DNA of 64,000 nucleotides from positions 124,001 through 188,000 of the forward strand of contig JAIVFH010000038.1 of assembly GCA_025765595.1 (NCBI GenBank), in the 5' to 3' direction. This document shows, piece by piece, positions 56,929-64,000 of the stretch. How positions within the stretch are numbered: position 1 is the stretch's first letter; every line of letters begins with the position of its first letter. This DNA is from Obelidium mucronatum (lineage: Eukaryota; Chytridiomycota; Chytridiomycetes; Chytridiales; Chytriomycetaceae). Below the pieces are notes generated by a model, which was not told the origin of the DNA, searched no databases, and worked only from the letters and a program-made list of their open reading frames with translations. The translations under genes were made by a program, and so were the position numbers.

Positions 56929-57961
56929 CTTTAACTTTGGATTTTTAGGTCAAAACGCTTCGACGATGTACGACGACCAGAAATTCACGAAAAAGTCGGT
57001 GCACTTCAGATTAGCAATAGACGCAATGACTCGGTGGAAGGAGTTGAAAGTATCAATCAAGCTGATACTGGGCTGGTTGATGAGGTCGATGAAACTCCAG
57101 CTGCCAGGCGCAGTCCCAAAGGCAAGGAACGGGACTATGATTGCATAGATCCCGACTATGAAGATTTTCGCAGTGATGGCTCCAACTCTGACGGGGAATA
57201 TATTGCGCAGCGGTCTGCGGAACGTCCAAGCGACAACGCTATTGACAGGAGTTGTAGGTCTGGAAACTGGACAAGCCCTTCTCATGCATCTGGTCCTTCT
57301 AAGGTTGACAAAGAATCGTGTGAACAGCTGGCAGAGGTAAAGATTATCATGCTCTCGAAGACTAAATTGACTTTTTTTTTTTTTTTTTTTTTTTGAGATG
57401 TTAGTATCCTCCAGAGCAAGTTGCTAGTTCACGCTATCCAGTTCTCTGCAAATATGAAAATTGCGCAGCCACCTTCAAATCAAAAGGTGGTTCGAAGAGA
57501 CATGTGCAAAACGCCGACCATACCAAGCCGCGGCTTCTTTGTAATCAATGTTCGCTTCAATTTGCAGGCGAAACAAGCTTGCAACATCATAAACAGCGAG
57601 ATCACAAAGGAAAGCCGAAAACATCGATACCATGCCCAGATTGCGATGGGAGGTTCTTCGCGAAAGAATATACTTTGCTTCAGCACCAGAAGGCTGGGAA
57701 GTGTTCCAGGCTCCCGAATAAGAAGACTGTTGCACTTTCATCCCCTGGAACCTCTTCAGCCAGCGCGTCAGCACCTTGTCAGTCTAGCGATGTTCGCCCT
57801 CAATTAACAGAAGAAGAAAACAAGTCAATGGTGAGTTTTTTTTTTTTAATGCTTCAAATTATCTGACTAACTGGATGCTGTGGGGGGTTCCAAAAAAAAA
57901 GGCGTCTGCTGCTCCGAATGTAGAGGAAGACTCAGCTGTTTCTGTTCGTAAAGCCAAATAA
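55477..57961 (+). CDS. Unknown protein with novel N-terminal domain and C-terminal zinc fingers
   Basis: I do not recognise this gene. Exon 1 (MLGGRDGNDKVPFKWSILDT, GKKLADGFNKFPVEDTLED, LKEFGYRVVEFIIEKDE) looks like a compact folded domain of about 95 residues. Several short exons follow, with disordered acidic and Ser-rich sequence (SSKETPADKENIQNKDST, then PDYDMADDDNEMTELGAET). A later exon gives YACIDPDYEDFRSDG-like acidic repeats. The last exons carry three zinc-finger units: CKYENCAATFKSKGGSKRHV, CNQCSLQFAGETSLQHHKQR and CPDCDGRFFAKEYTLLQHQK; the third has C where the last His should be (CCHC type). It ends SAVSVRKAK at 57961. Introns include one carrying a 67-base poly-A. These fingers differ from the ten-gene family. 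A nuclear, DNA-related role is likely but unproven. Confidence 0.6.
56859..56925. repeat. Poly-A run of 67 bases in an intron
   Basis: Directly after a GTACGTAAAACT donor, a run of 67 A on the sense strand precedes CCTCTTTAAC...TTTTTAG. It is the second very long A-run in this window that lies in an intron. Confidence 0.9.
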
Positions 57962-59077
57962 AAGCAAGTGAGATCTAATAATGTTTCTTTTCTTTGAAAA
58001 GTAAAACTGATTGGCAACTCAGGAGGTCGGAGGCTTGCTTCCTTTGATGGTGAAGAATTACTCCCAAATAAAATGAGTATTCTTTCTTACTCTATGAAAT
58101 CTAAAGACTTGAAAATTTTTGGATTTGTTGATTGCAGTTCTTGCTTTTGGCAAATGCAAAGCACACCCCACCCTTTTGCCAGCGGTGTAAATTTTCTTTA
58201 GGCTTGCTCAACTAGCATTTCCAGGAGGGGGTAGCACAGCACAAAAAGGTTCCCTGTTTTTCCCGCCTGCCTGCCCTGACAAATTTGTTGGGTGCACCTG
58301 AAATTGTATAGGCGCCTTTGACCCTAGTCGAAAACCAGAAGAATAGGTGGAAGTTAAAAGGTAAATTTCCGACCTGCCTGGCATTAAATAACTTTGAGTG
58401 TGCACATTATATTATTGTGAATCCGGTCGGCCCTGCCTGCTATACTGAAAGAGGTTCACCCTCATCTATAATATTGCCTGCCTGCCCGTGTGGCTTCTGC
58501 AAAAAGGTGCTCCCTCGTGGGATTCGAACCAGGGTCTCCTTAGCTATAATTATGGGTACAAATTCTATTGCTCTGTTAAATTATGAGAATTTAGTGAATT
58601 TGTTTTACAGCTACTCCTACTTCCAGCTTATTTGATTTAATGAGTCATAGTCTCAGGTTTGTTTGTACAGTACAGTTTTCAAATGTGCACTAACATATAG
58701 GCTGATTCTCCCAGGAATATGTTCACCCATGTCCTGCCGACCAATGTTTCATCCCAGAATAAGTTCACCCTTGTCCTGCCTGCCGGCCTGAAATAGTCTT
58801 AAAAGGTGCACAGTAAAACTCTATTGCCTTCCTGCCCTCTAGACCTGGTGTCGAAAGGTGCAGACTCGTTCCTTTTTTATTGTAGTACTACCCCCTCCTG
58901 CATTTCCTTAAGTCATCATTTCCAAAGTTTGGAACAAGAAAGTCGTATGATCCCAACGTTTCTTGTCAATAAGCCAAACAAAGGTTACGATCAGCAAAGA
59001 GGTCAGTTATGCCTGTAGTACTGGATCAAGAACTGACGGAATTGGACATTTAAAAAAACTATTTATTTCCGCATAAA
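57962..59077. repeat. Gene-free stretch with degenerate repeats and a tRNA-like B box
   Basis: No gene is supported here. Several diverged units share 'GGTGCAC/GTTCACCC ... CCTGCCTGCC' (near 58270, 58440, 58480, 58730, 58770, 58800 and 58840). On the minus strand at about 58505-58540 the sequence GGTTCGAATCC matches a pol III B box, followed by GAGGGAGCACC, which looks like the 3' end of a tRNA, but the T-stem does not pair and no acceptor 5' half is found. A decayed tRNA-derived SINE would fit. Confidence 0.45.
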
Positions 59078-61933
59078 TCAAAGCTGGTAAATCCGGATAG
59101 AATAATCCTGACTCGCTACTGCCAACGTTCGCCCCTCCTTACCAACAACAACAGGACGCCACGCCACCCGAGTAACAGATCCACCTGGACAATCCCTAAA
59201 AAAGAAAAAACCCCCCAAAAGTCAGTACCACCACCACCAAAAAAAAAAAAGCCAAAGAAAATAAAAAAAAAAAGCAACTCACTCTAGCCGAATCTGAACA
59301 TCCTTTGCCTCATCCACCTGCACCACACCACCATTCACTCCCTCCTTCACAACATGAAACAAAACACGCCCATTCTCATGCCCCACCGCCAACAAATACT
59401 CTCCCGTTCCATACTCCACAGGAGAAAACGCCACAGCAGTAACCGCAGAATCCGCTTTAATCGTATACACAGCCTCCGCACTCTCTTTAACACCTGCCAA
59501 CCGCCAAACCTTGACAGTCTTGTCTCGACTCCCTGTAACAAAAAACCGATCATCATGTGACCAGCTTACACCCCAAATAATCCTCCCATGCGCCACATTA
59601 TTCACAACCGGTTCAAAAGCGCCCTCCTCGTTGGATTCAAAGAGAGACCACATCCGGTCCCGTCCACAGGTAAGTAAATGGTTCCCTGAATTCGAGAATT
59701 GGATCCCAGTGACAGTCAGACTGTGCGAGTGTAATGGGGGTTGCGTTTCTTTCCAGGTTTTCGTGGACCAGATTCGAACACCGGCGTGTTCGGGGATGGC
59801 GGCTTTGGAGCTGGAGGCAATCAGGGTTCCGGTGGGGTTTGATGCGATGGAGATCATTTCGAAGCCATGGCCATATCTGTTTTTGTCGGTTATAAAACCA
59901 AAAAATAACTTTTTTTTTCTTTTTTATCATGATATTCAAAACTCACAGCTTGTTGACTTCAGGCCATAGAGTGTGTTGCATCAAGTATTGTTCGAGAGGA
60001 GGGCCTTGGATAGAATCGGGAGCCATCGGAGTGAATATTAATTGCGCGTTGGTATCCAGCGGTGCACCTTGATGATGATGCAGGGGTGTTAGAAAAATTT
60101 AAAACCAAAGACCCCACTAGACAGATGAAAGACGAACCAGGTAAAATAGCCTTGTTGGACAATCCCAAAGCTGGAACAGCAGCTCCAATGGGCAGTTTTT
60201 CATGAATCTCTTGTCCCTCCTTCACGCCAGAAATATGTTCCAAACTCTCCAAAAACGTTCTCGAAGCTTCAAAGACACGAATCACTTTTTCATCGGCGCC
60301 ACTCACAAAGCCATATGGATGAATCATGGCCAAACAGTGCAAATCGTATCCATGGATTTGAGGGCGAGCAATTTCGTGCCATTGGTTGTCCCCATTCTTC
60401 CATTGACCCCATAATCGTGAAGTCTGATCCAAACTGGACGAAACCAAGAAATCTCCCTTTGGGCTCCATGCCAAATCCTTGACTATACCAAAATGCCCAC
60501 TCAATCCCAGTTTGGTATTCCAGACTTCTCCACCACTGTCTCCCGATCTATCAGATTCCCAGAATTGAATCGCACCGTGGTAACCGTGTGCAAGAATCCA
60601 AGAACTATTGGGTCCGAATCGCGCTCCGTAAAAACCAAAAGAGTTTCCTCCGACTTCTCCAAGCCGCGCGTCGACTGTCCAGACGTGGCTGTTATCAGGC
60701 CTCCATACAGTGACACATTTGTCGGCACTCGCGCTCACCAGTTCGAGTTTCTGTACCGGCTTTCCGTTCGCGCCAAGGACAGTGGGCGCCCATGAAACAC
60801 TGTGTACCCAGTCTTCGTGACCAATCAAAAGGGCGTCAAACATGACTGTATATTTTTTCTTTGTTCCTTCTTTCGGGAGTGTGATTTCAATGATGTGGGC
60901 TTTGGTGCTCAATTGACGACCTCCATCTCTGTGGAGTGGAAACTCGTGAGTGAATACTTGTTTCCAAAAAAAAAACAGAAGGTTTTACTCACCCTTCTTC
61001 TCCAACAAGAGCTTCCAGCATTTCGATCGCATCATCAAACTCGCTGTTTCCGGTAGCAGTAGTGGCAGATGGAACGATAGCATCAGTCTTGCCAGATTCA
61101 GTTCCCGTTTCAGAAACTTTCCAAAGACGAACGTATTTATCTTGAGAAGCAGAAGCGACAATCAAATCCCCATTCGAGTATCCAGGAAAGCCAGGGTTGT
61201 TTTCGGCTGTAAAGACAGCAACGTCAAGATCTCGAATCCAGTCTGTATGACCCTGAAGCGACAGCATCTTGACAAACTAAAAAGACACCCACATTCAGTC
61301 TTCTGATGATCCCATTCTTTTTTTTTCCAGCCTCACCTTTCCATCTTCAGCTTCTGCATGGCCCCGCAGGAACACCGACACCAGCCCATCGCAGCCGCCC
61401 AGAAACAAGACCGCGACATCCGGCGCGCCCGGCAGCGTAGCCAGGGCAGCGGCCAGTGCGTAGCGGGGCCCCGTCTGGATGACCTGCACGCAGGCGGCGG
61501 CGGGCGCGGCGTCGGCGTCGGCGGGCAGAGCGACGTCCCACACTCTGACGGTCGCGTCGGTGGCGGCGGACACGACGGCGAAGCGGGCGGCGGCGACGCG
61601 CAGCACGGCGAGCGCATTGACGGGCGCGGCGTGGCCGGCGAGCGTCGCGGCGCAGCGCCACTCGTCGCCACACCCGGAAAACCCGGAAACACGCAGCCAC
61701 AGCCGCAGCGACGCGTCGGCGCCGCCGGAGACCAGCGCGTCGGCGCCGAGGAAGCGCACGGCGTTGACGCCCGCGCTGTGGCCGTGCAGCGTCGCCGCCA
61801 CGCGCCCGCCCGCCGCGTCGAGCAGCGCGATCGACGTGTGCGCGCAGAATGCAACGAGGCCGTCCGTCGACGTGGCCGTCGCCTGCGCGTGGCGGTGGCA
61901 GGAAGTGGCGATGAACGGCGCGCTGTTGCTCAT
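59078..61933 (-). CDS. ELP2: Elongator complex subunit 2 (WD40 protein)
   Basis: ELP2 is a double WD40 beta-propeller scaffold of the Elongator complex, which modifies wobble uridines of tRNAs. Exon 1 (MSNSAPFIATSCHRHAQATA) holds LHGHSAGVNAVRFLGADALV, SGGADASLRLWL, LAGHAAPVNALAVLRVA and TVRVWDVALP. Then SLQGHTDWIRDLDVAVF, IVASASQDKYVRLWKV (next exon), then LIGHEDWVHSVSWAPTV, LVSASADKCVTVWRPDN, SGHFGIVKDLAWSPKGDFLV, SSSLDQTSRLWGQW, HGYDLHCLAMIHPYGFVSGA, and later MISIASNPTGTLIASSSKAA, WKETQPPLHSHSLTVTGIQF, ISWGVSWSHDDRFFVTGSRD-like, and the last exon with DCPGGSVTRVAWRP and LAVASQDYSIRIYQL. The 'GHEDWVHSVSW' and 'DQTSRLWG' blocks are hallmarks of ELP2. Five introns. About 830 residues, the usual length. 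The first exon is GC-rich (61.35-61.93 kb). Confidence 0.9.
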
Positions 61934-61992
61934 TCGTTGTTGATTTTTTGTAAAAAAGAAAGAAAGTATCTGTCGTTCAACATTCAACATTA

Positions 61993-62895
61993 TTACATCT
62001 CCGCCTTTGTATTCAAAACAGCTCCTTTCCCATGATCCTTCCAGCTGTGTTGGTCAAGCGACTCCATCGTTTTATAATACTTTCCACATTCATGGCACAG
62101 AATCGTTCTCTTATTCTGCTCCTCCAAAACAAGTCTTTCTTGCGCACTCATGTGTGTCAATCCATGTACTTTCAAACTGCACTTTTGCTTTGCACGATAT
62201 TGGCATCCCGGGAAACTGCAACAGTACGGCTTTTCACCAGTATGTCCCCGCATATGCACAGTCAATCGATTGTTTGTAGTATAACTAGCAGAACAAAGTG
62301 TGCATTTGAAGTTGCGCTCCTTGGTATGCGTGGCGACATGAACCTTCAGTATTCCAGCAGCCCGAAAAACTTTTCCACAGCCGTCATGTGGACATTGGTG
62401 TTGGTGTTGATGTTCGAACTTTTGGGTTATCCGTTTTTTGGATGTGTTTCGTGGTGAAGATTCATCTTGGCTTGTGCTGGTGGCAGAACTTGAAGATAGA
62501 ACCGAATGGCCTCCTTCGCTACAAGAGGAGTTCGAAGCGCTAAACTTCAAGTTGCTCGTTGCGCTTTCGCAATCTACTTGCAAGTCATTTGTAAAGGCGA
62601 TTTTTGGCACTGAATGAGACTGATACGACAAGTCGCCAAGGCGGCATAATATGATATCTGGAGGAGTATCCCCTTGCTCACTGACACTCCGGTTATCGTC
62701 GCAAATCCACAACCCGGAAACTGATGGAGCAATTGACGGCTGTAGTGATAATGCCGGCTGCGAGAACATGTTTGGAGGAGCAATTCTCATTGCTTCCAGC
62801 ACTTTCAACTCAGCAAGCATTTGCAAAGAAAGTCGATAATAGTTCACATTCGGATCAAATACATCCAGACTTGTTTCATCAGGGATTGGTGTCAT
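61993..62895 (-). CDS. C2H2 zinc-finger transcription factor 10 (isolated family member)
   Basis: This is a single unbroken frame of 300 codons from MTPIPDETSLDVFDPNVNYY, which holds the clearest copy of the family's N-terminal motif (DPNVNYYRLSLQMLAELKVL). A Ser-rich acidic middle follows, then fingers CPHDGCGKVFRAAGILKVHV, CTLCSASYTTNNRLTVHMRG, CSFPGCQYRAKQKCSLKVHG, the linker LTHMSAQERLVLEEQNKRT, and the terminal finger CHECGKYYKTMESLDQHSWK. The stop is at 61993-61995. It lies 38 kb from the main array and on the other strand, and is nearly identical in the fingers to gene 9, so it was probably copied recently. The start was chosen over an upstream in-frame extension, which is low-complexity Lys/Glu. 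Confidence 0.88.
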   Translation of the reverse strand: MTPIPDETSLDVFDPNVNYYRLSLQMLAELKVLEAMRIAPPNMFSQPALSLQPSIAPSVSGLWICDDNRSVSEQGDTPPDIILCRLGDLSYQSHSVPKIAFTNDLQVDCESATSNLKFSASNSSCSEGGHSVLSSSSATSTSQDESSPRNTSKKRITQKFEHQHQHQCPHDGCGKVFRAAGILKVHVATHTKERNFKCTLCSASYTTNNRLTVHMRGHTGEKPYCCSFPGCQYRAKQKCSLKVHGLTHMSAQERLVLEEQNKRTILCHECGKYYKTMESLDQHSWKDHGKGAVLNTKAEM

Positions 62896-63533
62896 TCTTT
62901 CTTCTTCTTTTTTTTTCTTTTTTTGGGAGAAGTACAGGCATTTGGACAAAAATCAAGCCCTCGCCTTGGCATCAAAAAAAAACTTCATTTACGGCTTCTT
63001 GATGATCAATTCAAAGCGGTTAGAAATCAAACAACTCTATCAAAATCAAATGTTTCTTGTTCAGCAAGTTTCAGCTATGTATCCCACTCAAAAGCAAGAC
63101 CACCGATTCCTTGTTGCATATCTGGAAATTCAGGTTGTGGCAGTATGTATGAGTTGAATATTCAGGGCGATATATGACAAACTGCATTCTAGCTTGGACA
63201 GTGGCGGCTCGTACGGCTTTCGTATAATAAGTGAAACTTTTAATTTTTGATTATTAGATTTTTTTTTGAAATCAAAATGATTACTAATTCAGAGAAACCT
63301 TTCTTTACTCATCAATCCGTCCAGGTTCTTGTTACATAATCCAGTAGAATGAAGGACGTATACGTTGCTGTTTTTAGAATGTCTTTGGTAGCAATTCGAA
63401 AATTGCACTGGATAGAAAATCCCCTCAACCCAATAATTATGATCCCATCAGGCGGCTGGTTCTAATGATAAGTTATACGCAAGTTGACTCATGATATGAC
63501 TTTATTTACTGTATACTGTATTCTTCTTATTAA
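62896..63533. other. Intergenic region
   Basis: Between zinc-finger gene 10 and the dioxygenase, 640 bp without a supported gene. Short AT-rich frames only. Confidence 0.4.
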
Positions 63534-64000
63534 TCACGCAGTTTTGCTACCAGCAGCCAGGGAAGCCAAATGCGCGCGCCTCGCCACCGGCGGCGCAATA
63601 CCGAGAGCCTGACGCCGCGACTTTGACGCCGGGTCAAAGTACGGTCGCTCACCCAGCGAAGCCGCACGTTCACCAAGACGCACAAACTGGTGATAATCAA
63701 AATCAACGGTCGCCGCGTGGAACGACGAGCGGTTGTCCCATACAGCCACATCGTGCTTGTTCCACTTGAAACGGACTTGCAAGTCGTGGTTCTGCACGGC
63801 AAGGTCAAAGAGGTGTTTGAGCACAAGGTCGCTCTCGTCTTTGGAGAGCTCGTTGATGCGCTTTGTGAAGATCTTGTTGGCAAAGACTCCTTTCCAGCCT
63901 GTGACGGGGTTCGTGCGGATGACTGGGTGCACGGCTGTTAACTCTGTGCCCACGTCTTCTGGTGCTCCACGTGGTCCAGGGTTGAGGGTGACAAATCCGG
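63534..64000 (-). CDS. TauD/TfdA-family dioxygenase, C-terminal part (runs off right edge)
   Basis: This Fe(II)/2-oxoglutarate-dependent dioxygenase fragment gives about 155 C-terminal residues: GFVTLNPGPRGAPEDVGTEL, TAVHPVIRTNPVTGWKGVFA, NKIFTKRINELSKDESD, LVLKHLFDLAVQNHDLQVRF, KWNKHDVAVWDNRSSFHAAT and GERAASLGERPYFDPASKSR. The family's HPVxRTxPxTGxK motif (second metal-ligand His region), the Arg of LQVRF and the WDNRSxxHxAT block (distal His and 2-oxoglutarate Arg) are all present. The N-terminal half, with the HxD metal ligands, lies outside the window. Fungal members act on taurine, sulfonates or aryloxyalkanoates; the substrate here is unknown. Reading is free of frame breaks. Confidence 0.88.
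   Translation of the reverse strand, partial: GFVTLNPGPRGAPEDVGTELTAVHPVIRTNPVTGWKGVFANKIFTKRINELSKDESDLVLKHLFDLAVQNHDLQVRFKWNKHDVAVWDNRSSFHAATVDFDYHQFVRLGERAASLGERPYFDPASKSRRQALGIAPPVARRAHLASLAAGSKTA

Noticed and set aside
58505..58600. Intact tRNA gene on the minus strand
   Set aside because: The B box is good, but the T-stem is mismatched, no 5' acceptor half pairs, and the anticodon arm does not fold; kept only as a decayed tRNA-like element.
61358..62035. 225-codon plus-strand frame
   Set aside because: Antisense of the GC-rich first exon of ELP2, where WD40 repeats are clear on the minus strand.

Overview
The window reads as nuclear DNA of a zoospore-forming (flagellated) early-diverging fungus, most likely a chytrid. 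Genes are intron-bearing, with short GT-AG introns of about 50-100 bp, and are tightly packed on both strands. Fungal housekeeping genes (Hsp110/SSE, ORC6, NUP85, ELP2, glucosidase II beta with an HDEL tail, a CCC2-type copper ATPase) sit beside flagellum genes that non-flagellated fungi usually lack: a tubulin polyglutamylase of the TTLL family, the transition-zone protein B9D2, and cyclic-nucleotide-gated channels. The species is inferred only to this level. Many conserved genes (ammonium transporter, Hsp110, GST, dienelactone hydrolase, zinc-finger genes) change reading frame by one base inside conserved domains. I read most of these as indel errors in the assembly, so spans below are gene extents and not uninterrupted reading frames.

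Layout. 0-10 kb: a family of cyclic-nucleotide-gated channel modules on the minus strand (A truncated at the left edge, B, and C), with an SR-25/ARL6IP4 homologue and an ammonium transporter between B and C. 10-24 kb: nine C2H2 zinc-finger genes of one lineage-specific family (one minus, eight plus); a tenth lies alone at 62-63 kb. 24-29 kb: ORC6 followed by a TTLL polyglutamylase. 29-32 kb: a tandem or fused GST pair and two secreted cysteine-rich proteins. 32-35.4 kb: Hsp110 with a puzzling in-frame membrane segment upstream. 36-37 kb: a secreted Gly/Thr-repeat protein. 37-39.1 kb: dienelactone hydrolase and a relic of a cytochrome b5-acyl-CoA dehydrogenase. 39.1-42.8 kb: NUP85 and an F-box-like protein. 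42.9-43.7 kb: B9D2. 43.7-48 kb: a GT2-GT4 fusion glycosyltransferase. 48-49.8 kb: glucosidase II beta. 49.9-55.1 kb: a copper P-type ATPase whose intron is filled by about 1 kb of palindromic minisatellite. 55.3-58 kb: an unknown zinc-finger protein. 58-59 kb: decayed repeats. 59-62 kb: ELP2. 63.5-64 kb: the C-terminal part of a TauD-family dioxygenase.

Functional threads. The channel modules, TTLL and B9D2 fit zoospore motility and sensory signalling. The copper ATPase, glucosidase II and glycosyltransferase belong to the secretory pathway. The zinc-finger array looks like a rapidly expanding set of transcription factors. The most unusual signals are: (i) channel modules with two cyclic-nucleotide-binding domains each, a selectivity filter that lacks the usual GYGD stretch, and a B/A junction that looks spliced into a concatemer; (ii) palindromic repeats that occupy introns of two unrelated genes in the same sense orientation; (iii) a metallothionein-like cysteine cluster at the start of the copper ATPase; and (iv) a conserved, undescribed N-terminal motif in the zinc-finger family.
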